From: Bacteroidota bacterium
GTDB taxonomy: Bacteria > Bacteroidota > Bacteroidia > CAILMK01
Assembly (NCBI GenBank): GCA_013287095.1
Contig: JABDEJ010000031.1
Location: 1 to 23,877 of the forward strand
Length of the DNA stretch: 23,877 bases
Direction: 5' to 3'
The notes under the pieces were generated by a model, which worked only from the letters and a program-made list of their open reading frames with translations, ran no database searches and was not told where the DNA came from. Of this stretch, positions 1 to 6,471 are shown piece after piece (position 1 is the first letter of the stretch; every line of letters starts with the position of its first letter). A program made the translations under genes and the position numbers.

Positions 1-143
1 GCGCTGTATAAAGGCAGACTGGTTTCGATCTGGGTATTTACGTATGCATAAGGCACGGGACTTGGGCCAAGGTTTGCGGGCTTTTTGCAGGAAAAAGAAA
101 CAAACAATAAAAGCAATAAAAATATGCTCGTTTTTCTATTCAT
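1..143 (-). CDS. Probable lipoprotein, 5' part only (runs off the left edge)
   Basis: The reverse complement opens with ATG at 143 and stays open for 47 codons to the window edge. The first residues read MNRKTSIFLLLLFVSFSC: a positively charged start, a hydrophobic stretch and a cysteine at residue 18 followed by KKP. This is a typical Bacteroidota lipoprotein signal peptide, although the residues before the Cys (SFS) are a loose lipobox. The mature part begins with a proline-rich linker and then PYAYVNTQIETSLPLYS. That stretch resembles the start of Bacteroidota Rieske-like periplasmic lipoproteins (a 'VNxxIxxxLPxY' pattern), but too little is visible to name it. It is the last gene of the leftmost minus-strand group and lies 77 bp beyond the YcxB-like gene. 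The start and export signal are reasonably sure; the function is unknown. Confidence 0.6.
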   Translation of the reverse strand, partial: MNRKTSIFLLLLLFVSFSCKKPANLGPSPVPYAYVNTQIETSLPLYS

Positions 144-220
144 GGTATTGGTAACGGATTATTGGAGCAAATAGTATAATGCAAATCTAATAATGAAAGT
201 TCGCTTATGCCCACAAAAGG

Positions 221-712
221 CTATTTAAGCAGATTGCGTTCCTTAAAGGCTCCCTCCAGATTTATCCGGTCCGCTTCAGATTCAAATGCGGAAAAAGGAA
301 CAAAAATCGCCGAGACCCCTGATGTATATATTATCATGCAGTCTGCAATTTTTTTCACCCGCGGAACATTATCAAGGCTGATCCTGGCGTCTTCGCCATT
401 TGATTTGAAAAGAGTAATAAATTCCCCATCAAAAACAAGGCTTCGGGTGAGCGCATAAACGGAATTCATTGGGTTTTTGGAAGCCCTCCACGAAGTATAG
501 AGAGGAGAAAGAGAATACAATACGAATACCACGAGCAATGTGCTGATTTTCACGCCAGACATATCCGCGATCCTATTCTGCCAGAACGCCCAAATAATGA
601 AAAGCGCCGAGAGAAGGATAAAATACCTCGTGCGCTTGTAATTAAGAATAAGCAGAATTTTAAAATACTGTTTTTGAGTTAATTGAAACTCTTTTGTTTT
701 AATAGGATCCAT
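221..712 (-). CDS. YcxB-like membrane protein
   Basis: A 163-residue protein with a polar N-terminus, two hydrophobic segments (about residues 30-44 and 53-73) and a cytoplasmic C-terminal part. The C-terminal part has the pattern of the YcxB-like C-terminal domain: short beta strands around 'LVFDGEFITLFKSNGEDARISL', a lysine-rich turn, then 'IFVPFSAFES' near the end. Family members are small inner-membrane proteins with a PH-like fold and no established function. The ATG at 712 is 12 bp from the stop of the TMEM175-type gene, so the two are probably one transcript. Family assignment rests on architecture and the 'vPfsaF' segment. The membrane location is firm; the family name is moderately sure. 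Confidence 0.6.
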   Translation of the reverse strand: MDPIKTKEFQLTQKQYFKILLILNYKRTRYFILLSALFIIWAFWQNRIADMSGVKISTLLVVFVLYSLSPLYTSWRASKNPMNSVYALTRSLVFDGEFITLFKSNGEDARISLDNVPRVKKIADCMIIYTSGVSAIFVPFSAFESEADRINLEGAFKERNLLK

Positions 713-724
713 ATTTGGTTTGAC

Positions 725-1351
725 TTATTTCTGTTCGTTTGCTGAACGATAGGTTGGGAGGATAAAATACAAAGGAATAAAGAAAAATACGGCAAATGAA
801 ATTCGGGTATCAATCCAACTTACTGCCGCCCCAACCAGGTAAAAAGAACATCCAAAGAAAAGGGTCCGCTTAGTACCCGCCCAGAATGATTCCCTTGTAA
901 CTTCCTTTTTCAACATATCGGGGGTTTTGAGAATATATAGTCGCATAAAAACAAAACACAAGGCCGTAAACATCAGGCATATACCATAGAAGGTTGTCGC
1001 CGCCGCCAGAGTAGGATGTGCCCCAACCATGGCTGTCGGAAAAGGGATCAATGAGCTTGCCATCAACAATAGATTGTTAAGCCAGAATATGCCACTGTCC
1101 ACGTGATTGATCATGCCCATAATCCGGTGATGGTTCATCCAGATCACACATGTAATAAGGAAACTGGTAATCCAGATAAATATGATAGGCAGTATCCCGA
1201 TAATACTGTCAAACATGGCCTGGTTGTTTTCGGTCTTTAGCGCAGGGATTTTAATGTCCAAAACCAATAGCGTTACAATAATGGCAAACACCCCATCACT
1301 GAATGCCTCAACCCTTGCTTTTGTAAATCTTTCGTGTCCGAAGCCTAACAT
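725..1351 (-). CDS. TMEM175-family potassium channel-like protein (DUF1211)
   Basis: With the ATG at 1351 the product is 208 residues, the usual size of bacterial TMEM175 subunits. Near the N-terminus it carries the family hallmark RxxxFSDG (RVEAFSDG, residues 13-20), which lies in the first pore-lining helix. About six hydrophobic helices follow. Bacterial TMEM175 proteins form tetrameric K+-permeable channels in the inner membrane. The open frame continues upstream to a TTG at 1405, but that start lies inside a REP-like palindrome (1395-1425), and the extra 18 residues precede the normal family N-terminus, so I chose 1351. The gene is probably co-transcribed with the YcxB-like gene downstream. 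Family identity is clear from the motif; transport activity is known for the family and is not shown here. Confidence 0.85.
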   Translation of the reverse strand: MLGFGHERFTKARVEAFSDGVFAIIVTLLVLDIKIPALKTENNQAMFDSIIGILPIIFIWITSFLITCVIWMNHHRIMGMINHVDSGIFWLNNLLLMASSLIPFPTAMVGAHPTLAAATTFYGICLMFTALCFVFMRLYILKTPDMLKKEVTRESFWAGTKRTLFFGCSFYLVGAAVSWIDTRISFAVFFFIPLYFILPTYRSANEQK

Positions 1352-1394
1352 ATAAATAAATAATGCGCTAATATAAATATAATGAAGGATACCG

Positions 1395-1425
1395 TGTAGG
1401 GACAAGGCACTGCCTCGTCCCTACA
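1395..1425. repeat. REP-like palindrome
   Basis: Two 15-base arms (TGTAGGGACAAGGCA and TGCCTCGTCCCTACA) surround one unpaired base. They are perfectly complementary except for one A-C mismatch (1404/1416). GC-rich 'GTAGGG(A/G)C...' palindromes of this kind are dispersed extragenic elements in many bacterial genomes, often mobilised by REP-associated TnpA proteins; no such transposase is present here. The element overlaps the stop codon of the permease gene on the minus strand. It could also act as an RNA hairpin between the permease and channel genes. Confidence 0.8.
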
Positions 1426-2845
1426 AAGGCAATTCACCGGATAATAATTCAAAAGGCCACTCTCTTTTCCTTTTCGCCCTGACAAAAAACATAACAATGC
1501 CAACACCCATAATACCCACCGCTCCTGCAATATATAAAAGATCTTTTGCACTTTGAACCGGGTCCGCAACAGGCAGAAACAAAGGCCTTAAAAACATGAA
1601 CATCCAGCCTGCAATGGATAGTAAAACCGGAATCGGATAAAATGGCATCTTAAAAGGCCAACGAAACGTTTTGTCTCTTGATCTTAACAAGATAAGTCCA
1701 ACCGCCTGCCCTACAAATTGTACCAAAATCCGCATGACGATAATGGCTTTTATGACGTCTGTGAGTTTGAAAATGAGGCTGAAACAAAATGCAGTGGCAC
1801 ATAGAATAAGCTGGGAAACATAAGGGAAATTCTTGGTCGGGTGCAACTTGCCGAAAATCGCAAAAAACTTACCATCTTTTGCCGCCGCATAAGGTATCCT
1901 GGAATATCCTAGAATGACCGCAAATAAAGACCCCAACGCCACACACAATATGCAGACCGTAACCACTATGGCAGCAGTCTTTCCGTAAACCTGCTCCATG
2001 AAAATCGATACCACATAATCCGATTGTTGCAGTTGTTTTAGAGAAAGGATTTTTTGCCAGGGGACAACGCCTAAAATACTCAATTGCATTGCGATGTATA
2101 ATATAGCGATCCCAATAATTGAAATATAAATGCTCCTGGGAATATTCCTTTCCGGGTTTTTGATTTCACCACCCAGGTGACAGACATTGTAATAACCGAG
2201 ATAAGAATAAACAGTGCTCATAGATGCCATGCCGAGTCCGGCAAAAAATACAGGACTTAGTTCCAGGCTATGAGGCGGATAATGAAATGCCAGGCCAGGA
2301 TCAAAATGACTGATTCCCGCAAAAATGATCCACAAAATAGTGCCCAACACTATCACCCACAATACAATGGATATTTTACCAATGGATGTGATTTTTCGGT
2401 ACAAAATGATACTCAACAAAATGACCAGCCCTCCGGATACAAGTTTTTGTTGAATACCATCCATCGGTATCAGGTATTTCAAATAAGCGGCAAAACCTAT
2501 GCAGCCTGACGCAATGACCAACGGCGCCTGGATAACAGTTTGCCAGATAAAAAGAAACGAAAACAAACTGCCAAGCTTTTTCGGACCATAAAGCCTGTTG
2601 AGAAACACATAACTGCCCCCGGCTTCAGGCATAGCAGCACCAAGCTCGGCCCATACACTCCCATCCATTAAAGCCAGAACCGCACCAAATATCCAGGCAA
2701 TAATGCACTGAGGCCCGTTCATTGCTGCAACTACAGAAGATATGACGACAAATGGCCCGATACCCACCATATCGAGCATATTAATAGATGTCGCTTGCCA
2801 GAGGCTCAGCCCACGAACGAGTTTTGGATTTTCAGGGAGTTGCAC
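1421..2845 (-). CDS. APC-family amino-acid permease
   Basis: A 474-residue integral membrane protein with about 12 transmembrane helices, matching the APC (amino acid-polyamine-organocation) superfamily. The N-terminal 'GLSLWQATSINMLDMVGIGPFVVIS' is the classic unwound helix-1 substrate region with a GIGPF glycine motif. Helices 2-3 carry 'AELGAAMPEAGGSYVFL', the P-x-A-G-G-x-Y signature of amino-acid permeases. It would import an amino acid or amine by proton or sodium symport, or exchange; the substrate cannot be read from sequence. The start is GTG at 2845: an in-frame TAA lies a few codons upstream, there is no closer ATG, and AGGA precedes it as a possible ribosome site. The stop codon (TAG at 1421-1423) lies inside the REP-like palindrome, so the last residues may have changed after the repeat inserted. 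Confidence 0.88.
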   Translation of the reverse strand: MQLPENPKLVRGLSLWQATSINMLDMVGIGPFVVISSVVAAMNGPQCIIAWIFGAVLALMDGSVWAELGAAMPEAGGSYVFLNRLYGPKKLGSLFSFLFIWQTVIQAPLVIASGCIGFAAYLKYLIPMDGIQQKLVSGGLVILLSIILYRKITSIGKISIVLWVIVLGTILWIIFAGISHFDPGLAFHYPPHSLELSPVFFAGLGMASMSTVYSYLGYYNVCHLGGEIKNPERNIPRSIYISIIGIAILYIAMQLSILGVVPWQKILSLKQLQQSDYVVSIFMEQVYGKTAAIVVTVCILCVALGSLFAVILGYSRIPYAAAKDGKFFAIFGKLHPTKNFPYVSQLILCATAFCFSLIFKLTDVIKAIIVMRILVQFVGQAVGLILLRSRDKTFRWPFKMPFYPIPVLLSIAGWMFMFLRPLFLPVADPVQSAKDLLYIAGAVGIMGVGIVMFFVRAKRKREWPFELLSGELPL

Positions 2846-2881
2846 TTCGCTTATCCTAAATTATTTTTTGAGTTTTTTCGC

Positions 2882-2927
2882 CTTCGCGTCTTTGTGGTAA
2901 AATTCTCTTGGACACAAAGACACTAAG
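2882..2927. repeat. Imperfect palindromic dispersed repeat ('CTTTGTGTC' type)
   Basis: The left arm (2882-2896, CTTCGCGTCTTTGTG) and right arm (2913-2927, CACAAAGACACTAAG) pair at 13 of 15 positions around a 16-base loop. The sequence belongs to the 'ttcgCGTCTTTGTGG...CCACAAAGACAC' type that I know as an abundant intergenic repeat in diverse bacterial genomes. It sits between the PIG-L gene and the permease, both read on the minus strand, and could fold in a read-through transcript. No T-tract follows, so it is not called a terminator. Confidence 0.65.
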
Positions 2928-2944
2928 ATTTCTTGTTCCTTAGC

Positions 2945-3862
2945 CTAATACGTCCTCGTTTTGTACGGCACAATTTTGAGTCTGTCGAAAAGGTCTTTGG
3001 TCTTTTCGATACCGCTTTCATCATTCAATGCATAATACCAGAAATTCTCATAATCCCCTTGGTTCATATACATCTGGGTAGCACCCTGCGATTTGTGTTC
3101 AGCAAGTTCCCAATATGCAATGATCTTGTAATTCAATCTTTTGTTATATCCAAAAGGAGTTGTTCGGTCAAAACGGAATTCTGCCGAATCAAATTTCATT
3201 TTGGTATTCGGATATCCTGCCAGTTCTGAGAACCTGAATTTAGTCGTATCACCCCTATTTGAAACTGAACCAGCCAAAGCAATGGGCCTTTGTTCGGGTT
3301 TTAAATTTTTTATGGTCTCGAGCGCCAGGATAGTGGCCGCTTTATGGCCGCCGTGGGTACCAGGATAGGGAATTAATGTAAGCACATAATCATAATGGGT
3401 TTTGGTCATGATCTGATTCAATCGGCGCTTCACAAATTCTACGTCCCATGTTGTATCAAGAGGGTCTTTTTCATTGAGGGTGTATTTGTTGTCCATCTGG
3501 TCAAGCATAAAAAAATTGGTGATCCCTAAGATTTTACCGGCGTTCATCAATTCTCTCTTTCGGATGGTTGGCAGGTTCTTGCGCCCGATTTTTTCATCAG
3601 TCAGCTCCATTCCGTAATAATCTTCCGCCAAAGTTGAATATTTGTACCCCCCTTCACCATTGGTGATCAGAGCGATATCAACCTGACCCTTGAGGTCATG
3701 GGTAATTTTATAAATGGTGCACGCAAAACCAGACTCATCATCAGGATGTGCTATGACGACCAACACTTTAGGTGCAGTATCACCCTGCAAAGCAAACGAT
3801 TGAAAATGGGAGAAAAAGAAAAATGAAAACGCTATCAGAGAATAAAAAGGATTGATTTTCAT
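2945..3862 (-). CDS. Secreted PIG-L (LmbE-like) family deacetylase
   Basis: With ATG at 3862 the product is 305 residues. It begins with a signal peptide (a very hydrophobic FSFFFF core, probable cleavage after QSFA near residue 24). The zinc-deacetylase core follows: AHPDDE at residues 38-43 and HGGH at 170-173, giving H39, D42 and H173 as the metal ligands expected for the PIG-L/LmbE fold. Family members remove N-acetyl groups from GlcNAc-type sugars. Here the enzyme would act in the periplasm or outside the cell, and the substrate is unknown. The frame extends to a TTG at 3886, but that codon overlaps a good -7 promoter element (3884-3891) and would spoil the signal peptide, so 3862 is preferred. 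It stands alone between the HAD gene and the permease, each separated by over 55 bp. Confidence 0.9.
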   Translation of the reverse strand: MKINPFYSLIAFSFFFFSHFQSFALQGDTAPKVLVVIAHPDDESGFACTIYKITHDLKGQVDIALITNGEGGYKYSTLAEDYYGMELTDEKIGRKNLPTIRKRELMNAGKILGITNFFMLDQMDNKYTLNEKDPLDTTWDVEFVKRRLNQIMTKTHYDYVLTLIPYPGTHGGHKAATILALETIKNLKPEQRPIALAGSVSNRGDTTKFRFSELAGYPNTKMKFDSAEFRFDRTTPFGYNKRLNYKIIAYWELAEHKSQGATQMYMNQGDYENFWYYALNDESGIEKTKDLFDRLKIVPYKTRTY

Positions 3863-3883
3863 GGCTGAAACTATTTGTTGCAA

Positions 3884-3891
3884 CAAATATA
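3884..3891 (-). promoter_or_regulatory. Bacteroidota -7 promoter element for the PIG-L gene
   Basis: Read on the minus strand this is TATATTTG, a full match to the Bacteroidota consensus TAnnTTTG. Transcription would start near 3879, about 17 bases before the ATG at 3862. No convincing -33 TTTG is present, so the call rests on the -7 box and its position. Confidence 0.5.
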
Positions 3892-3919
3892 ATCAGATAT
3901 CGATTACGCGGGTATTAAC

Positions 3920-4546
3920 TTAAAGTACCCACTTATCCAGGACCTCATCTATGGTGAGATGTTTTGGTTTGAGCACTGCCGGCAAGCCTGCTGCGATAGA
4001 CGCTTTCACATTATCTTCATTATCATCAATAAATATGGTTCTCGAAGGACCGATATCCCGAATAACATGCTGGTATATTTCAAGATCTGGCTTTCGCATC
4101 CCGATCTTGTAGGAGATATAAGCTTTATCAAATAATTCATCCAGCGAATCAAGTCCGAAATTTTTGTGTATTTCATTTTGAATTGAGCCATAATGAAGGA
4201 TATTGGTATTGCTCAACAGGTATAATTTGTAGCCTTCGGTTCTTAACCTTTTGAGCAGATCAATATTCTCTTTCGGCACACCTATCAATAGCGCATTCCA
4301 GGCATGTTTTACGTCAGCAGGACTAAACCCTGCTCCGCTCATATTATTAATGCCCTCTACAAATCCATTCTCATCTATCAGGCCTTTTTCAAGCGAGTCG
4401 AAAAGGTCAACCTGCTCTTTGAGGGTGTATAGTTTATTAAAATCACTTAAGCCAAGTTCGGCAAAGGCATTTTTAGTTCTCTGAACATCAATATCATATA
4501 GAACTCCACCGAGATCGAAAATGATAGAATCATATTTTTGGGGCAT
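3920..4546 (-). CDS. HAD-superfamily phosphatase (YihX-like)
   Basis: The 208-residue protein carries all four HAD motifs: FDLGGVLYDID with nucleophile D11, LSNTN with S112, a GMRKPD motif with K152, and FIDDNEDN with D174/D175. The cap is inserted after motif I, as in subfamily IA. The order and wording (DLGxV..DID, LSNTN, RKP..IYQHV, DDNxDN) closely follow E. coli YihX, a sugar-phosphate phosphatase active on alpha-D-glucose-1-phosphate, so a cytoplasmic small-molecule phosphatase is the best reading. The exact substrate is inferred only from this resemblance. The second Asp of the usual DxDx motif is Gly (DLGG), as in YihX, so this need not mean loss of activity. The gene is monocistronic and its probable promoter lies back to back with that of the tRNA. 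Confidence 0.85.
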   Translation of the reverse strand: MPQKYDSIIFDLGGVLYDIDVQRTKNAFAELGLSDFNKLYTLKEQVDLFDSLEKGLIDENGFVEGINNMSGAGFSPADVKHAWNALLIGVPKENIDLLKRLRTEGYKLYLLSNTNILHYGSIQNEIHKNFGLDSLDELFDKAYISYKIGMRKPDLEIYQHVIRDIGPSRTIFIDDNEDNVKASIAAGLPAVLKPKHLTIDEVLDKWVL

Positions 4547-4565
4547 GTTGATCTAAAGTTTGGTG

Positions 4566-4573
4566 CAAAAGTA
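4566..4573 (-). promoter_or_regulatory. -7 promoter element for the HAD gene
   Basis: On the minus strand the sequence is TACTTTTG, matching TAnnTTTG, with a predicted start near 4561 and a leader of about 15 bases before the ATG at 4546. It is one base away from the oppositely directed -7 element of the tRNA. No clear -33 TTTG is present. Confidence 0.45.
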
Positions 4574-4574
4574 G

Positions 4575-4582
4575 TAATTTTG
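4575..4582 (+). promoter_or_regulatory. -7 promoter element for the tRNA gene
   Basis: The sequence TAATTTTG matches the TAnnTTTG consensus and lies 18 bases upstream of the first tRNA base, which fits a short 5' leader removed by RNase P. A -33 TTTG at the normal spacing is missing. Confidence 0.5.
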
Positions 4583-4600
4583 CCGCTCGCTTTTTAAGCG

Positions 4601-4675
<75 letters not shown>

Positions 4676-4684
4676 ATCATTGTC

Positions 4685-4725
4685 AAGGACTTGCAGTAGT
4701 TTACGATGCAAGTCCTTTTTATTTT
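4685..4725 (+). terminator. Intrinsic terminator of the tRNA gene
   Basis: A perfect 11-bp stem (AAGGACTTGCA at 4685-4695 with TGCAAGTCCTT at 4707-4717) and an 11-base loop are followed directly by a T-rich tail (TTTATTTT). It lies 10 bases after the tRNA on the same strand. The opposite strand has no T-tract, so it acts one way only. Confidence 0.85.
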
Positions 4726-4765
4726 CATTTTATATAACTGAATTCCTCACCAATCCCTATCGCAT

Positions 4766-5416
4766 TCAAAACACTTCTTTGATAAATGCTAACCTGGCAC
4801 TGTTGTACACTCCTGTATTCACCAGGTTTCTCATTTCGAACAGCGACTCGTAAGGACCAGTGGTGATGGCCATGTTTACCATCCATCCTGGTATATTGCC
4901 CCCGACATCCATGAGCATTTCATAACTCAGTTCCGATTTGTTCTTGCCTTTGGGAGTGATAACTACTATTTCACTGAACTTTTTTAGGCGCACATTGCCG
5001 GGTTTTTCTGGCAGGTAATTCGGCTCATTTTCAACGGTCAGTGTTATTACACCCGTCTTATTGTCCTGTGTTATCTTTAATCTTCCAATAAATTCACGGT
5101 TGTCTGCAGGCCAGGGAACGCTGATCTCCTGGTAATATATCAATTCGGTGGGACTTATCCATTTCAAAATCTTTGCATCCTTGCAATGAAAGATCCATTT
5201 CTTGTAAGAAGGAATGTCGAGCACCAGAGCCACCATACCCGATAAGGACGTATTGAAAGTGCACACGGATTTAACCGAGCTCACCGAATACCCATCAACG
5301 GTTTTGGTATAAACAGCTATCCCGTTTTTATTGGACCGCAATTCCCATACATTGCCCCCAGCTGTGAAAGCCATACCTATATATAAAATCAATACCGATG
5401 TTATCGCTTTAATCAT
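4766..5416 (-). CDS. START/SRPBCC-domain protein, exported
   Basis: A 216-residue protein with an N-terminal signal sequence or membrane anchor (residues 1-20), then a START-like domain. The pattern WELRSNKNGIAVYTK near residue 25, a central DIPSYKKWIFHCKDAKIL and then ELIYYQEISVPWPADNREFIGRL around the middle is the usual order for START domains ('W-x-v-x-D-R-E/D-F-v'). START domains bind lipids or other hydrophobic ligands in a deep cavity. The ligand here is unknown, and an exported version is common in Bacteroidota. The gene is isolated, convergent with the tRNA terminator on one side and divergent from the DoxX-like gene on the other. The start ATG at 5416 gives a complete signal sequence. 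Confidence 0.78.
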   Translation of the reverse strand: MIKAITSVLILYIGMAFTAGGNVWELRSNKNGIAVYTKTVDGYSVSSVKSVCTFNTSLSGMVALVLDIPSYKKWIFHCKDAKILKWISPTELIYYQEISVPWPADNREFIGRLKITQDNKTGVITLTVENEPNYLPEKPGNVRLKKFSEIVVITPKGKNKSELSYEMLMDVGGNIPGWMVNMAITTGPYESLFEMRNLVNTGVYNSARLAFIKEVF

Positions 5417-5534
5417 GAGTGATTAAAAAGTATTTTTTGCAATATAATTTTATTCCTGTTATGATTGGAGAATTTGGAGAAAATGTTATGGCAGGTGGCA
5501 AGTATTCTTTCCTTTTTTTTTACTTAGCAACCCT

Positions 5535-5567
5535 TTTGATTTTTTTAAGGATAAAGCAATATATTTT
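5535..5567 (+). promoter_or_regulatory. Promoter of the DoxX-like gene
   Basis: A TTTG at 5535-5538, a 21-base spacer and TATATTTT at 5560-5567 (7 of 8 with TAnnTTTG) form a near-consensus Bacteroidota promoter. It points at the ATG at 5594 and leaves a leader of about 20 bases. Confidence 0.45.
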
Positions 5568-5593
5568 CCAGATATTTGGCTTCAAAAACTCCC

Positions 5594-6043
5594 ATGATCC
5601 TTATATATCTCCTCGCTTCTTTTTTTGGGATATCCTGCAGCGCAACATGGATTTTAAATGGCGCAATTGATTTTGAATCGTCAGGCCGAATTGCACTTGG
5701 CGCGACAATGTTTATTACAGGATTGTTTCATTTTGTGTGGACAAAAGGAATGATATTGATGATGCCTGATCTTATCCCATTTAAAAAATTACTGGTTTAT
5801 ATTACAGGCGTACTTGAAATACTGGTGGCTCCAGGATTACTATTACCACAAACTAAAGACATTACTGCAATCTTGCTTATCGTTTTTCTTATTATCATTC
5901 TCCCCTCCAATATTGAGGCTGCCCGTAAAAAAGTAAACCTGAGAAAAGAGGACTTTACTGGGCCCGGATTAGAATACCTTAAAATACGGATACCAATCCA
6001 GCTATTCCTGATTGCGTGGACCTATTGGTTTGGGTTGAGATAG
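5594..6043 (+). CDS. DoxX-like small membrane protein
   Basis: About 149 residues with four hydrophobic helices, beginning MILIYLLASFFGISC. The middle helices contain 'ALGATMFITGLFHFVW' and 'VYITGVLEILVAPGLLLP', and the sequence ends with 'LFLIAWTYWFG'. The G/H-F pattern in helix 2 and the 'ITGVLEIL.A.GLLLP' helix 3 are typical of DoxX/DoxD-like inner-membrane proteins. The frame could start at TTG 5576, but the ATG at 5594 starts directly with the first helix and sits correctly behind the promoter. Its function is unknown; some DoxX relatives take part in redox or sulfur metabolism. The 3' end overlaps the convergent NadB-like fragment by 65 bp. Confidence 0.7.
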   Translation: MILIYLLASFFGISCSATWILNGAIDFESSGRIALGATMFITGLFHFVWTKGMILMMPDLIPFKKLLVYITGVLEILVAPGLLLPQTKDITAILLIVFLIIILPSNIEAARKKVNLRKEDFTGPGLEYLKIRIPIQLFLIAWTYWFGLR

Positions 6044-6341
6044 CCTGAAATTCAAAATCATTAGTAACATAATGCGCTCCAACACTTTTCCGTCTCTTTA
6101 AGGCTCCAGTGATGATGAGGTCTGCAATGATGGCAAGATTATAAAATTCAATTACTTCACGATTATTCCGGTATTTGCTAAATAGTATTTCAGCTTTATT
6201 TTTAATACTATCCATTTTCAAAAGTGAGTCATTCATTTCATCTGGTTGCCTGATGATACCACAGTATTGACTCATGAGCATTCTTACTTCATAAACCAGC
6301 GCGTGGACTTCATCACTTTCAATGGATGAAATATCTGACAA
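5979..6341 (-). pseudogene. Orphan C-terminal fragment resembling L-aspartate oxidase (NadB)
   Basis: Residues about 12-95 of this 120-residue frame (VYEVRMLMSQYCGIIR ... EFYNLAIIADLIITGAL..RRKSVGAHYV) align without gaps to the C-terminal helical domain of NadB and other succinate-dehydrogenase-type flavoproteins (pattern 'ELR.LMW.Y.GIVR...LELRN...AELI...A..RKESRGLH'). The whole FAD-binding N-terminal part (about 400 residues) is absent and nothing upstream resembles it. The hallmark RKESRG is degraded to RRKSVG. The start would be TTG, and the last ~20 residues are antisense to the DoxX-like gene, suggesting read-through past the original end. A decayed gene is most likely; a free-standing domain with a new role is possible. 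Confidence 0.6.
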
Positions 6342-6369
6342 TAAGGAGACAGGCTTTTTTTCGGAAAGA

Positions 6370-6446
6370 AGGGAGTGCTGGCACCTGAGAATTTGCTTTC
6401 GCCGTCATCTCTTTAATAAGAGAGATCTTATACACCTGGCACCCCT
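6370..6446. other. Structured intergenic region between PorP and the NadB-like fragment
   Basis: An outer stem (AGGG 6370-6373 with CCCT 6443-6446, and GTGC 6375-6378 with GCAC 6439-6442) encloses an inner hairpin (ATCTCT 6407-6412 with AGAGAT 6421-6426). The heptamer TGGCACC occurs as a direct repeat at 6379 and 6437. It could be a structured RNA, a processed 3' end of porP or an old repeat. No gene is seen in it. Confidence 0.35.
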
Positions 6447-6471
6447 AATAGTTGCTACAAAGGGGTTTTGT

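Noticed and set aside
1352..1405. N-terminal extension of the TMEM175 gene to a TTG start
   Set aside because: The TTG lies in the REP-like palindrome and the extra residues precede the normal family start.
6379..6403. Glycine riboswitch on the minus strand
   Set aside because: Only short stretches resemble the aptamer core; the pairing GGAGAG strand is missing and no glycine-related gene follows.
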